From: Candidatus Nitrotoga sp. M5
GTDB lineage: Bacteria > Pseudomonadota > Gammaproteobacteria > Burkholderiales > Gallionellaceae
Direction: 5' to 3'
Assembly (NCBI RefSeq): GCF_927904885.1
Contig: NZ_CAKMNW010000025.1
Span: 1-39,021 of the forward strand
Length of the DNA stretch: 39,021 bases
The first letter of the stretch is position 1, and the number at the start of each line of letters is the position of its first letter. The notes under the pieces are model-generated. The model did not search any database, was not told the origin of the DNA, and was given only the letters and a program-made list of their open reading frames with translations. Below, piece by piece: positions 19,811 through 28,766 of the stretch. The translations under genes and the position numbers were made by a program.

Positions 19811-20071
19811 GGAAAGTATGGCAAAATGGTCAAATAAGATGCCTATAGTTTATTGAGATGATTGCAAAAATCATGAGGCTACTGTAAGGCTCTTCGCCAA
19901 AATACCTTGGTGCCATGTACCAGTAATGGTGGAGAGCGTGATTTGAGAATGCGCCAAGTCGATAAAAAGGTTTCCGGATATTTCCGTTCTGAAGTTTATG
20001 CTCACGTATTTTGTTGTAAAGGCAAAGCCAAGTGTCATACAGACGTGGAGAGGGAATGCAAAAACCTGTAA
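19811..20071 (+). pseudogene. IS66-family transposase, C-terminal remnant
   Basis: No intact frame, but three frames in succession spell the IS66 C-terminal region. First GKYGKMVK with DAYSLLR (cf. GR-K-QSK..NLLDRL), including stops. Then, from 19860, DCKNHEATVRLFAKIPW (cf. HE..VLRF..D..VPF). After a frameshift near 19930 comes SNGGERDLRMRQVDKKVSGY followed by FRSEVYAHVFC, which matches the diagnostic NN.AERDLRM..VKQKVSG.FRS..GA..F. The last frame ends at TAA 20069-20071, about 45 bp before fbp. The element has lost its N-terminal catalytic parts and cannot transpose. It probably supplied part of the fbp upstream region. Confidence 0.72.
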
Positions 20072-20116
20072 AATCCTGATTTTCAAAAATTCTATTAATT
20101 AATGTAAGGAAAATAC

Positions 20117-21121
20117 ATGAGTAAAAACCTGGTGCAATTCATTATCGAAGAACAAAGGCAATTACCGAGTGCAACCGGTGACTTCACTGGGCTGATCAGT
20201 GACATCATTACGGCCTGCAAACAAATTGCTCATAGTGTTAACAAAGGTGCATTGACTGGTGTGCTGGGGAGCGCAGGTAGTGAAAACATTCAAGGTGAAA
20301 CTCAGAAGAAGCTGGATGTAATAACCAATGACATTTTTATCGAAGCAAACCAATGGAACGGTCATCTTGCCGCTATGGCATCTGAAGAAATGGATGATAT
20401 CTATCCAATTCCTGCGCAATATCCAAAAGGTAAGTACTTGCTGACATTTGATCCGTTGGATGGCTCGTCCAATATTGACGTAAATATCTCAGTTGGTACG
20501 ATTTTCTCGATTCTTCGTTGTCCAGAAGGCGTGACCAACCCAACTGCAGCGGATTTCTTGCAGCCGGGCACCAAGCAGGTCTGCGCTGGTTATGCACTAT
20601 ATGGCCCCTCCACGATGTTAGTACTCACCACCGGAGATGGTGTAAATGGCTTCACACTGAACAACGACATTGGGGAGTTCCTGTTGACCCATCCTAATAT
20701 GACCATTCCGGTTGATACACAGGAATTCGCCATAAATATGTCCAATCAGCGTTTCTGGGAAGCCCCAGTGCAACGCTATGTGGATGAATGCGTAAAGGGT
20801 AAAACGCCAGGGGGACGGGAAAAGAACTTCAATATGCGCTGGGTTGCTTCGATGGTTGCAGAAGTGCATCGTATTCTGATACGCGGCGGTATCTTTATGT
20901 ATCCATTTGACAACAAGGAGGTGGGCAAGGCAGGCAAGTTACGTTTGCTATATGAAGCCAATCCAATGTCTTTCATCGTGGAACAAGCCGGAGGGGTTTG
21001 CTCCACGGGTCGCGAACGTATCATGGAGCTCAAGCCCGAGGGGTTGCACCAACGTGTACCGGTGATTCTTGGATCGAAAAATGAAGTAGAGCGTGTGACG
21101 GGGTATCACAAAGAGGCGTGA
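20117..21121 (+). CDS. fbp: Fructose-1,6-bisphosphatase class I
   Basis: A 334-residue cytosolic phosphatase converting fructose 1,6-bisphosphate to fructose 6-phosphate in gluconeogenesis and, in autotrophs, in the Calvin cycle. The metal and substrate signature is [20 protein letters not shown] (about 111-130). The active-site block [20 protein letters not shown] is intact, as are ITNDIF and the ASEE metal site. AAGGAAAATAC precedes ATG 20117, a good ribosome binding site. The gene stands alone: upstream is the decayed IS66 remnant, downstream the convergent ubiB. No cbb genes are in the window, so the autotrophic role is open. Confidence 0.97.
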   Translation: MSKNLVQFIIEEQRQLPSATGDFTGLISDIITACKQIAHSVNKGALTGVLGSAGSENIQGETQKKLDVITNDIFIEANQWNGHLAAMASEEMDDIYPIPAQYPKGKYLLTFDPLDGSSNIDVNISVGTIFSILRCPEGVTNPTAADFLQPGTKQVCAGYALYGPSTMLVLTTGDGVNGFTLNNDIGEFLLTHPNMTIPVDTQEFAINMSNQRFWEAPVQRYVDECVKGKTPGGREKNFNMRWVASMVAEVHRILIRGGIFMYPFDNKEVGKAGKLRLLYEANPMSFIVEQAGGVCSTGRERIMELKPEGLHQRVPVILGSKNEVERVTGYHKEA

Positions 21122-21150
21122 CACAATGAGTGTATACCGCTAACTTACGA

Positions 21151-21211
21151 TCAAAACCAACCGGGCGTGGGACAGTTCGATTGGTTTTGAAGCCAGTTTT
21201 TTCAAACTGGC
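21151..21211 (+). terminator. Two tandem inverted repeats after fbp
   Basis: TCAAAACCAA (21151-21160) pairs perfectly with TTGGTTTTGA (21181-21190) across 20 bases. GCCAGTTT (21192-21199) pairs with AAACTGGC (21204-21211) across four. Both follow the fbp stop. There is no downstream T-run, so Rho-independent ending is uncertain. Confidence 0.45.
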
Positions 21212-21347
21212 AGGACGATTCAGGTTGAAGCAGTCAGCACATCCACATTTCGAAGCGCTACACAAGTTAACTTTGGTAATCTCTGAAAAATTCCATTGAG
21301 AGGTGCCCTAAGTTAACTGATAGCTGCTATATCAAAAAATACTTTAC

Positions 21348-22865
21348 CTAACCGCGCACAAAATAAAAAACAATAAACCCGAACAAAATTAACGCGACTA
21401 ATGTGATCAGTCGGCTTATTTGTTTTTGCTGGGACACTAATTCTCGCAATACGCCTGCAATTTGCAATTCGGACTTTTCATTCAGGCTCTGGTGCAGCAG
21501 GCGCGGTAGTTGCGGCAATAGAATGGCGTAGTGTGGCGCCTCTATTTTTAGCGCATTAATAAAACCACGCCAGCCAATTTGCTCGCTCATCCAGCGTTCC
21601 AGCCAAGGTTTGGCAGTCTTCCACAGGTCCAGTTCGGGATCGAGTTGCAGGCCCAGTCCCTCGATATTAAGCAAGGTTTTTTGAAGTAGCACGAGTTGTG
21701 GCTGGACTTCGATGCCGAATTGGCGCGAGGTCTGGAATAGGCGCAGCAACACACGACCAAAAGAAACTTCACGCAAGGGTCGGTCAAATATTGGCTCGCA
21801 CACAGCTCGAATGGCTGCTTCCAGCTCATCTACACGGGTATCGGCAGGTGCCCAACCGGACTCTATATGTGCTTCTGCCACGCGTTTATAGTCGCGTCGA
21901 AAGAAAGCAATGAAGTTCTGTGCGAGATAATGTTTGTCGGAATCTGTCAGCGTGCCCATGATACCGAAATCCAGTGCAATGTAGCGGCCATCCGCTGCCA
22001 CCTGCACATTACCTGGGTGCATGTCAGCATGAAAAAATCCATCGCGAAATACTTGGGTGTAGAAAATTTCCACGCCATTGGCCGCAAGCGTAGGGAGGTC
22101 AATGCCGGCCGCATGCAGTACGTCCACATTATTGACGGGAAGGCCATTCATACGTTCCATCACCATTACTTCATCTGTACACCAGTCCCAAAAAACTTCT
22201 GGGACTAGCAACAGTTTTGAATTTGCAAAATTGCGTTTTAATTGGCTGGCGCTAGAGGCTTCGCGCATCAGGTCGAGTTCGTTGCGCAGATGTTTTTCGA
22301 ACTCCTCTACCACTTTGCATGGCTTGAGCCGCTTGCCGTCTTCCCACCATCGTTCAGTTAAGCTAGCGCAGATCTCAAGTAATGCGATGTCGTGCTCGAT
22401 GATACGTGCGATGCCGGGACGCAGAATTTTTATTGCGACTTCGCGTCCATTCGGCAGCACGGCAAAATGTACTTGAGCCACCGAGGCACTAGCTATAGGG
22501 TTTTCCTCAAAGCTGTTGAATACGTCATAAAGTTTTTTATTGTAGGTGGCCTCCAGTAAAGCCACAGCTTGTGCAGAAGGAAAGGGTGGTACCTGGTCTT
22601 GCAGTTTTGCAAGTTCGTCGGCGAGATCGACAGGAATCAGGTCGCGGCGAGTGGAAAGCATTTGACCGAACTTTACGAAGATCGGCCCCAGGTTTTCCAA
22701 TGCATGGCGCAGTCTCACGGCGCGCGGTTTAGAGGTGTCACGTGCGAATAGCAGCAGATTGATTGGCACCAGCAGCCAGCGTGTGCGTGAATGTGCAAGT
22801 AAAAATTCGTCCAGGCCGAAGCGCAGCACGACAAAAATTATTTTTAGCAGGCGTAGCAGGCGCAT
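21348..22865 (-). CDS. ubiB: UbiB atypical kinase, ubiquinone biosynthesis
   Basis: A 505-residue ABC1/ADCK/UbiB protein required for coenzyme Q biosynthesis; it is an ATPase-like protein kinase relative, not a hydroxylase. The family KxGQ motif is in [16 protein letters not shown] (about 63-78). The Ala-rich nucleotide loop ASASVAQVH replaces the usual Gly loop; Lys146 is in VAIKILRPG; the catalytic-loop variant is HADMHPGN and the metal motif is DFGIMG. A C-terminal membrane helix ([17 protein letters not shown]) anchors it to the inner membrane. It lies downstream of ubiJ and ubiE on the same strand, which gives the usual ubi operon order, but with 202 bp between it and ubiJ. Confidence 0.96.
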   Translation of the reverse strand: MRLLRLLKIIFVVLRFGLDEFLLAHSRTRWLLVPINLLLFARDTSKPRAVRLRHALENLGPIFVKFGQMLSTRRDLIPVDLADELAKLQDQVPPFPSAQAVALLEATYNKKLYDVFNSFEENPIASASVAQVHFAVLPNGREVAIKILRPGIARIIEHDIALLEICASLTERWWEDGKRLKPCKVVEEFEKHLRNELDLMREASSASQLKRNFANSKLLLVPEVFWDWCTDEVMVMERMNGLPVNNVDVLHAAGIDLPTLAANGVEIFYTQVFRDGFFHADMHPGNVQVAADGRYIALDFGIMGTLTDSDKHYLAQNFIAFFRRDYKRVAEAHIESGWAPADTRVDELEAAIRAVCEPIFDRPLREVSFGRVLLRLFQTSRQFGIEVQPQLVLLQKTLLNIEGLGLQLDPELDLWKTAKPWLERWMSEQIGWRGFINALKIEAPHYAILLPQLPRLLHQSLNEKSELQIAGVLRELVSQQKQISRLITLVALILFGFIVFYFVRG

Positions 22866-22886
22866 GAAAGTTTCACGAAGATTTGA

Positions 22887-23000
22887 TTAATCTGCAGTCC
22901 GAGCGAAGTGTTCGGTCGCACCCTTAAAGTTGTGCTCGCTACTTGATTTTATTTCGGCCAAAAGCTCATTAACCCAGCCTTTGAATACCTGGAAAGAAAA
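22887..23000 (-). other. Short open frame between ubiJ and ubiB, possible gene remnant
   Basis: A 37-residue open frame with protein-like composition, including VFKGWVNELLAEIKSSSEHN and FKGATEHFARTAD. It has no ATG; the only candidate start is an internal TTG. It could be the tail of a decayed gene in the ubi operon or chance. I do not recognise it. Confidence 0.25.
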
Positions 23001-23067
23001 TTAGCTTAGTGACTTTCAAGAAACAGTTAAATAGTTCGCGGCATATTATAGAGGCTAGCAAGAATTT

Positions 23068-23640
23068 TCAGGAATTAGATAATCGATTGACACGTTGTTC
23101 AAGCCGCGCTAAATCGTCGCGCAGCTTGTCTGTCTGCTGCACGAAGTTCGCTATATGAGTGAATTTAGCAATCAGTGGGAATTCTTCCGTCCAATATTCT
23201 GCCAGCACTTGTGTCAAGTTAAGTGTAGCATCCTGAATAGATTGCTGGCCAGCCTTAGCGCATTGTACGATACGTTCAGCAGCGATATCGCCAGTCACCT
23301 GACTTAAGTCTTCTGCAGCATCCCAGTGCAGATGACGGCTAAGATAAAAAATTTCGGCGAGTAGCGCGGTATCGCCACAACTTTCAATTTGCGCAGAAGC
23401 CGTTTCATCACATACGGCCAGACGCGGCAGTAATGAAGGCGGAATGGTGCAGCTCGCATCGGCATTTACATCGGGCTCAGCGGCGCACAATGTGCCGTCA
23501 TTTTGAATTGTATATGTAAAAACAAACGGCGCGATGGTGAAACGCGCTGTCTTGCCTGCATGGATTGCCAACCGCTGCAATGCCCAGCAATTTTGGATCA
23601 GCAAGTGGTTAAGGGCAGAAGTGGTCGGCTGAAACATCAT
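23068..23640 (-). CDS. ubiJ: UbiJ, SCP2-domain accessory factor of ubiquinone biosynthesis
   Basis: A 190-residue protein of the SCP2 sterol-carrier type that binds ubiquinone intermediates and supports the soluble Ubi complex. The N-terminal part carries the SCP2 lipid-binding domain (LLIQNCWALQRLAIHAGKTARF through VTGDIAAERIVQ). The C-terminal part is a short coiled coil (QQTDKLRDDLARLEQRVNRL). The start is uncertain: tandem ATGs at 23640 and 23637 fit the family start, while an in-frame GTG at 23694 adds 18 residues. It lies between ubiE and ubiB, as in other betaproteobacteria. Confidence 0.88.
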   Translation of the reverse strand: MMFQPTTSALNHLLIQNCWALQRLAIHAGKTARFTIAPFVFTYTIQNDGTLCAAEPDVNADASCTIPPSLLPRLAVCDETASAQIESCGDTALLAEIFYLSRHLHWDAAEDLSQVTGDIAAERIVQCAKAGQQSIQDATLNLTQVLAEYWTEEFPLIAKFTHIANFVQQTDKLRDDLARLEQRVNRLSNS

Positions 23641-24130
23641 GTTTAAGCTATTTTCTGGATTACGGATAGTAACCAGACGACCTTTCCAACGCACAGGTTA
23701 TTCTGCAAACGCTCAATTTCATTGAAACTCTCCAGCGTCTCTTTATTCTCGCGCAATCGGTCATTCATACGCACTCTGGTATAGCATTGTCACCTTCATC
23801 GACTACCTCGAAAACAAGAGTATTGATTGTCATCACATCTGTTTTTTGGATTTATCGCCACGTTCCTGTTACTACAATGAAATTTCAGCGAATATTTACA
23901 GTGAGTGTATTCACGAATGTCATTGAAATTCTTACGACACACTCAAAAGTATAACACTACATACTTAGCGTATATGCAAAATCATCAGGTTGCATTATGC
24001 AAATCAGGTTTTTTATGTCCTAAAAAATTTATATGTTGAATCATTAAGTTAAATTGATAAGCTTGCATAGGGCAAGTTATATATTAAGAGTGTTTGGAGC
24101 GTTTTGCAGGAAATTTGGATGCAATCCATG
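23641..24130. other. Long gap between ubiE and ubiJ with gene fragments
   Basis: In related genomes ubiE and ubiJ are close or separated by a Tim44-like gene (from memory); here 490 bp hold no intact gene. On the minus strand two mini-frames abut. One at 23765-23833 reads MTINTLVFEVVDEGDNAIPE, like the N-terminus of HicB-type antitoxins. One at 23643-23768 encodes 41 residues (MNDRLRENKETLESFNEIER...) and stops three bases before the first ubiJ ATG. AT-rich sequence fills the rest. Confidence 0.4.
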
Positions 24131-24865
24131 CTAAATTTTATAACCCTTGTGCAGCGCTACAATTCCAGCGTTAAGGTTAAAATATTCAACACGAGAGAGT
24201 CCTGCTTCTTCCATCATGCGCTTAAGCTCATCCTGTGAGGGGTGCATGCGGATAGATTCTGCCAGGTAGCGGTAACTGTCAGCATCCTTGGCAATCACTT
24301 CGCCCAATTTGGGTAGCAATTTGAACGAGTAAGCATCATACATAGGCTCCAGCGGTTTCCACACCTTGGAAAACTCAAGCACCAGCAAGCGACCACCGGG
24401 CTTAAGCACTCGCTGCATTTCACGTAGCGCAACATCTTTGTGAGTGACATTGCGCAGGCCGAAAGCAATGCTGACACAGTTGAAATAATTAGACGGAAAT
24501 GGCAAATTTTCTGCATCACACTGTACGGCTGGTGTGTTTAGTCCATCGTCAATCAAGCGGTCGCGGCCGACGCGCAACATAGCGTTGTTAATGTCGGTGA
24601 GCCAAACTTGCCCGCTGCTGCCAACACGTTTGGCAAACTGACTGGAAAGGTCACCAGATCCACCCGCAACATCGAGTACTCGCTCTCCCTCTCGTACGCC
24701 GCTGATCTGGATGGCGAAGCGTTTCCATATCCGGTGCAGGCCAACTGACATGAGGTCATTCATCACATCATATTTGCTGGCGACGGATGTGAATACTTTC
24801 GCGACACGCTCGGCTTTTTCAGTTTCCGCGATAGTCGTGAAACCGAAATGGGTTGATTTGTTCAT
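24131..24865 (-). CDS. ubiE: UbiE/MenG C-methyltransferase
   Basis: A 244-residue SAM-dependent methyltransferase that methylates the benzoquinol ring in ubiquinone synthesis (and demethylmenaquinol in menaquinone makers). SAM motif I is [12 protein letters not shown] (about 63-74), preceded by the family marker [20 protein letters not shown]. Motif II/III is seen in [20 protein letters not shown] and [16 protein letters not shown] 24865 starts one base after the DUF971 stop, so the two are probably translationally coupled. The open frame extends 40 codons upstream in another frame of the DUF971 gene, with no family resemblance. Confidence 0.96.
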   Translation of the reverse strand: MNKSTHFGFTTIAETEKAERVAKVFTSVASKYDVMNDLMSVGLHRIWKRFAIQISGVREGERVLDVAGGSGDLSSQFAKRVGSSGQVWLTDINNAMLRVGRDRLIDDGLNTPAVQCDAENLPFPSNYFNCVSIAFGLRNVTHKDVALREMQRVLKPGGRLLVLEFSKVWKPLEPMYDAYSFKLLPKLGEVIAKDADSYRYLAESIRMHPSQDELKRMMEEAGLSRVEYFNLNAGIVALHKGYKI

Positions 24866-24866
24866 T

Positions 24867-25256
24867 TTATTTTCCGGATTTATCGAGTGCGTCGTCGGGG
24901 TGATGCGGAACACGGCTTTCTCCCGCTTCTGCCAATTTGCATAAATATTCGTTCCACAAAGCATCCTGATATTTTCCGAGTTCATTCAAGTAATCCCAGG
25001 AATAAAGACCGGTATTGTGGCCATCATCGAAAGTCACTTTGATGGCGTAGCTACCTACGGGTTGGATGTCAGTCACGTTCACATTCTGCTTGCCGACCTG
25101 CAGTACCGCCTGACTCGGGCCGTGCCCACGTACTGCGGCAGAAGGCGAATGTACGCGCAGAAACTCATAAGGCAAACGATAGCGTGAACCGTTATCGAAG
25201 GCTATTTCCAGCAGCTTTGATTGCTGATGCAGGGTAATTTCGGAGGGATTAAGCAT
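24867..25256 (-). CDS. DUF971 family protein (gamma-butyrobetaine-hydroxylase-like N-domain)
   Basis: A 129-residue DUF971 protein. Visible landmarks are [34 protein letters not shown], and [20 protein letters not shown] with WDYLNELG. The domain is found fused to hydroxylases in eukaryotes and alone in bacteria, where it is commonly placed before ubiE; an iron-sulfur or metal role has been proposed but is unsettled. ATG 25256 fits the family start better than the upstream GTG/ATG at 25277. It is first in the ubi operon here. Confidence 0.88.
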   Translation of the reverse strand: MLNPSEITLHQQSKLLEIAFDNGSRYRLPYEFLRVHSPSAAVRGHGPSQAVLQVGKQNVNVTDIQPVGSYAIKVTFDDGHNTGLYSWDYLNELGKYQDALWNEYLCKLAEAGESRVPHHPDDALDKSGK

Positions 25257-25419
25257 GATTCTTAAAAAAGGGCGCACATAATTTTGTTAAGGCAACGTAA
25301 TCATAAAAAGTTGGGGCGGCAATAGGAACGTTGAGTTCCATGCCGTCTTGGCATTTATAGCACATAGCTTCCGCTTAGAATTTTTTTGTTTAAAGTTTGG
25401 CTTGCCAAGCAAGCGGTAC

Positions 25420-25989
25420 TTAATCGAGGTACTCAAATACCTTTACGACACGCTCCACGCCGCGCGAACTGCTGGCGATATTTGCGGCGGCTTCAGCTTC
25501 CTTGTGATAGACCATGCCCATCAGGAATACTGAGCTGTTTTCAGTAATTACTTTTATATGTTCAGGCTGAAATCCTTGCCGGTTGTTAAGGAAGCGCAGC
25601 TTAATGTTACTAGTAATAATGCCGTCATTGCTACGCCAGGATAAATTAGTGAGTGGGGATACCTGCAGTTCGTTAGTAACCGCTTTTACATTCATCAAAT
25701 TTAAAACTATTTTTTCAATATCAGTTTTAAATGATTTGTTAGGCACTTGGCCAGTAATGAGCACGCGGCGATTGAAGCTCGTGACATTCACATATACGGT
25801 GTCTTTATATTGGGCCTTTATGTGATTGAGTGCCTTGTTCTCGATGGTTTGATCTTCGAGGATAATGCCGGCAGTACGGCGATCTGATACCACTAGCGCA
25901 CCCGTGCCGACACCCGCAGCAATTATCGGAAAGCACCCTTGTATCGAGCCTAGCATGATAGCCAGTAGCAGGTAATTTAAATAACGCAT
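25420..25989 (-). CDS. dolP: Dual-BON-domain outer-membrane lipoprotein, DolP/YraP-like
   Basis: A 189-residue lipoprotein. The signal ends in a lipobox SIQGC (Cys19), followed by two BON domains: one around DQTIENKALNHIKAQYKDTVYVNVTSFNRRVLITGQVPN and one around SNIKLRFLNNRQGFQPEHIKVITENSSVFLMG, ending GVERVVKVFEYL. This is the layout of DolP (YraP), an outer-membrane and division-site envelope-integrity lipoprotein. AGAGGGGAAC precedes the ATG, a strong ribosome binding site. It follows yraN by 102 bp on the same strand, as in the E. coli yra region, but the intervening diaA/yraO gene is missing. Confidence 0.9.
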   Translation of the reverse strand: MRYLNYLLLAIMLGSIQGCFPIIAAGVGTGALVVSDRRTAGIILEDQTIENKALNHIKAQYKDTVYVNVTSFNRRVLITGQVPNKSFKTDIEKIVLNLMNVKAVTNELQVSPLTNLSWRSNDGIITSNIKLRFLNNRQGFQPEHIKVITENSSVFLMGMVYHKEAEAAANIASSSRGVERVVKVFEYLD

Positions 25990-26091
25990 GTTCCCCTCTC
26001 ACTAATATGTCGTTGAAGCGCTGGCAGGCTCTGCTGATCAAAGTTCATTGTTCTAATAATCCGTTGCGATGAATTCGAATGTTACCCGAAA

Positions 26092-26436
26092 TCAGGTGGT
26101 AAAAGCATGCTTGATCCATTCCAGTCGGGTGCTATCTAGCGCATCAAGCAGCAGCGCATCAAAACGGCAAGGTGGAGTACGGCTCAATGTCGCGAGGTAA
26201 TGTTGAGCGGTGCGTATTAGTCGAGCCTGCTTGGACGCATTAATGCTAGCTGCAGCGCCGCCGAAATCACCTCGGCTGCGCAAACGCACCTCGGCAAAAA
26301 CCAGCATGTCGCCATCTTGCAGAATCAGGTCGATTTCGCCATAACGGCAGCTATAATTTTTTTGCAGCAACTTGAGGCCATGGCGTTGAAGAAACTGTGC
26401 CGCCAATTGTTCGGCCTGAACTCCGCGTTTGCTCAT
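26092..26436 (-). CDS. yraN: YraN, UPF0102 endonuclease-like protein
   Basis: A 114-residue UPF0102 protein with a restriction-endonuclease-like fold. The signature is GVQAEQLAAQFLQRHGLKLL followed by NYSCRYGEIDLILQDGDMLV and FAEVRLRS; the E-I-D...EVR residues form the nuclease-like PD-(D/E)XK core. The function is not firmly known. It is divergent from rsmI, with a shared upstream region of about 210 bp, the standard arrangement in many proteobacteria. Confidence 0.93.
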   Translation of the reverse strand: MSKRGVQAEQLAAQFLQRHGLKLLQKNYSCRYGEIDLILQDGDMLVFAEVRLRSRGDFGGAAASINASKQARLIRTAQHYLATLSRTPPCRFDALLLDALDSTRLEWIKHAFTT

Positions 26437-26650
26437 ATTTTACGGCGGTATTGATTTCTGAGTCAGATAAAATCAGTAGACCGCGAGCGCATAAAAACGT
26501 TCCATGTCTGGTTTGAATAGTGAGTTTTCATGAAAGAAAATTACTCTTGGTCCCGTTTAAAAATGGGAAGCCCTAACGTTTGGGAGTGGCACAGCCTCCT
26601 ACGCTCACGTATAGTACGGCGGCTATCAAACGACAACAAGAGGATGTGCA

Positions 26651-27517
26651 GTGCATAGCGGTGAAAAACAAAAACTAGAGTGTGCATTATATGTGGTTGC
26701 CACCCCAATTGGGAATTTGCGAGACATCAGTTTGCGTGCATTGGATGTGCTGATATCTGTGGATATCATTGCTGCTGAAGACACACGCAATACCGCAAAT
26801 CTGCTGATGCATTATTCCATTGCGGCAAATAGGTTAATGGCTTTGCACCAGCACAACGAACGGGTGGCGGCAGAAAAAGTGATCGCGCTGCTGGCCAGAA
26901 GTCAGTCGGTTGCTCTAGTATCCGATGCAGGCACGCCGGTGATAAGTGACCCCGGTGCGATATTAGTGGCAGAGGTGCGCGCTGCTGGTTACCGCGTGAT
27001 CCCCATCCCTGGAGCAAACGCCGCATTGGCTGCCCTGTCTGCCGCTGGCATGCCCGCACCACACTTCCTGTTTTATGGGTTTTTGCCTAACAAATCAGCT
27101 GCACGTTGCCGTGCGTTACAAGAGCTGATCGCCTTACCTTATACCCTGATATTTTACGAAGCTCCACACCGTATTCTGGAATGTGTGTCTGACCTGCGAA
27201 GCGTTTTCGGTGGTGACCGACAAATTGTATTTGCGCGTGAAATCACTAAACTTTTCGAGAGCATTCAGCGATGCTCCCTTGCCGAGGCATTGGTTTGGCT
27301 GCATGGCGACTCCAACCGTCAACGGGGCGAATTCGTATTACTGGTTTCTGGCGCTGTAGCGCAGCAGGAAGGGTTGGATGCAGACGTCGAGCATGCATTG
27401 ACAGTGTTGCTAAACGAATTACCGCTTAAGCAAGCGGTACAGCTTGCTGTGCGTATTACTGGGGCAGGGCGTAACGAACTATATCAACACGCGCTTTCAC
27501 TAAAGTCCTCAGATTAA
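26651..27517 (+). CDS. rsmI: RsmI, 16S rRNA 2'-O-methyltransferase (C1402)
   Basis: A 288-residue tetrapyrrole-methylase-fold enzyme that 2'-O-methylates C1402 of 16S rRNA. Landmarks are [51 protein letters not shown] and [20 protein letters not shown]. Start codon GTG 26651 is preferred: AAGAGG lies about seven bases upstream, and the nearby ATG at 26644 runs into a stop after four codons. It lies 43 bp before pyrC on the same strand. Confidence 0.95.
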   Translation: MHSGEKQKLECALYVVATPIGNLRDISLRALDVLISVDIIAAEDTRNTANLLMHYSIAANRLMALHQHNERVAAEKVIALLARSQSVALVSDAGTPVISDPGAILVAEVRAAGYRVIPIPGANAALAALSAAGMPAPHFLFYGFLPNKSAARCRALQELIALPYTLIFYEAPHRILECVSDLRSVFGGDRQIVFAREITKLFESIQRCSLAEALVWLHGDSNRQRGEFVLLVSGAVAQQEGLDADVEHALTVLLNELPLKQAVQLAVRITGAGRNELYQHALSLKSSD

Positions 27518-27560
27518 CCCAGAGCTCACCTCATTTTTAGATTCGGATAAAATATCTACC

Positions 27561-28595
27561 ATGGAACTGAAATTAACCCGCCCCGACGACTGGCATTTGC
27601 ATTTGCGCGATGGTGCGTTAATGCACTCCGTGCTGCCTGATACCGCACGCCAATTTGCCCGCGCCATTGTCATGCCCAACCTCCGCCCACCGGTTACAAC
27701 CACAGAGCAGGCGCAGGCCTACCGCGCGCGCATCCTCGCCGCGCTGCCTGGGAATTCGCATTTCGAACCGTTGATGACCATATATTTGACCGACAACACT
27801 ACGGCGAAAGAAATTCGGTCTGCAAAGCAAAGCGGCATAGTGCATGCAGTTAAATATTATCCTGCAGGCGCTACCACCAACTCCGATTCGGGTGTCACTG
27901 ACATTCGTAAAACTTATCCCGCTCTGGAAGAAATGCAGAGTTGTGGTCTACCGCTGCTTATGCATGGCGAAGTAACAGATACGACGGTGGACGTGTTCGA
28001 CCGCGAGGCAGTATTCATATCGCGCATATTGCAACCGCTACTGCACGACTTACCCGATTTGCGCGTAGTATTCGAACATATCAGTACGATTAATGCTGTA
28101 CAGTTTGTAAAAAGCGCGCCAGAAAACGTCGCAGCCACTATCACCGCGCATCACCTGCATTACAATCGCAATGCCATGCTCAGCGGCGGCGTCCATCCTC
28201 ACTATTACTGTTTGCCAGTGCTGAAGCGAGAAACACACCGTGAAGCATTGCTTTCAGCGGCCACCAGTGGCAGCAAAAAATTCTTCCTGGGCACCGACAG
28301 TGCTCCTCATGCACAACATACTAAAGAGACCGCTTGTGGCTGCGCCGGCATTTACACCGCCCACACCGCCATCGAGCTCTATGCAGAAGTTTTCGAGCAG
28401 GTTGGGGCGCTAGATAAGCTAGAAGGTTTTGCCAGTTTTTTTGGCGCTGATTTTTATCGTCTACCTCGTAACGCTCAAAGCATTACCTTGCGTAAGCAGG
28501 AATGGCAAGTGCCTGCAACAATTGGCTTTGGGGAGCATCAGTTAGTGCCATTGAAAGCAAGTGAAATGATGAAGTGGAAGTTGGTGGGGGAGTGA
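27561..28595 (+). CDS. pyrC: Dihydroorotase
   Basis: A 344-residue type-II (PyrC) dihydroorotase that cyclises N-carbamoyl-aspartate in pyrimidine synthesis. Metal ligands are seen in [10 protein letters not shown], the carboxylated lysine in [27 protein letters not shown] and [12 protein letters not shown]. Length is normal and the start [12 protein letters not shown] fits the family. A short inverted-repeat element separates it from the convergent glmS gene. Confidence 0.97.
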   Translation: MELKLTRPDDWHLHLRDGALMHSVLPDTARQFARAIVMPNLRPPVTTTEQAQAYRARILAALPGNSHFEPLMTIYLTDNTTAKEIRSAKQSGIVHAVKYYPAGATTNSDSGVTDIRKTYPALEEMQSCGLPLLMHGEVTDTTVDVFDREAVFISRILQPLLHDLPDLRVVFEHISTINAVQFVKSAPENVAATITAHHLHYNRNAMLSGGVHPHYYCLPVLKRETHREALLSAATSGSKKFFLGTDSAPHAQHTKETACGCAGIYTAHTAIELYAEVFEQVGALDKLEGFASFFGADFYRLPRNAQSITLRKQEWQVPATIGFGEHQLVPLKASEMMKWKLVGE

Positions 28596-28619
28596 GGATA
28601 GGGGTCAGGCGTCGCTCGA

Positions 28620-28755
28620 GCAGCCTGTCGGACTTAAAATAAATCGGCTGCAAATTGAGCTGAGCGGTGACTGTTTCTTCGCAAGGTGAATGCTTGCACA
28701 ATCACCCCGCGTTCAGCAAAATTTTCGTTAAGATTCTTTAAGTCCGACAAGCTGC
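28620..28755. mobile_element. MITE-like element with 19-bp terminal inverted repeats
   Basis: GCAGCCTGTCGGACTTAAA (28620-28638) and TTTAAGTCCGACAAGCTGC (28737-28755) are inverted repeats with 18 of 19 positions matching, enclosing 98 bp with no gene. The stretch fills the space between the convergent pyrC and glmS genes. Similar CTGTCGGACTT ends occur, to my recollection, at insertion-sequence borders. It could also act as a long-stem transcription stop. No target duplication was established. Confidence 0.6.
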
Positions 28756-28766
28756 TAGCAGCCTCA

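Noticed and set aside
19871..20086. 71-codon minus-strand frame before fbp
   Set aside because: It is the antisense shadow of the IS66 transposase remnant, whose plus-strand frames carry the recognisable motifs.
26440..26650. Possible rnpB (RNase P RNA) between yraN and rsmI
   Set aside because: The gap is only about 210 bp, and no conserved RNase P RNA core motif was recognised.
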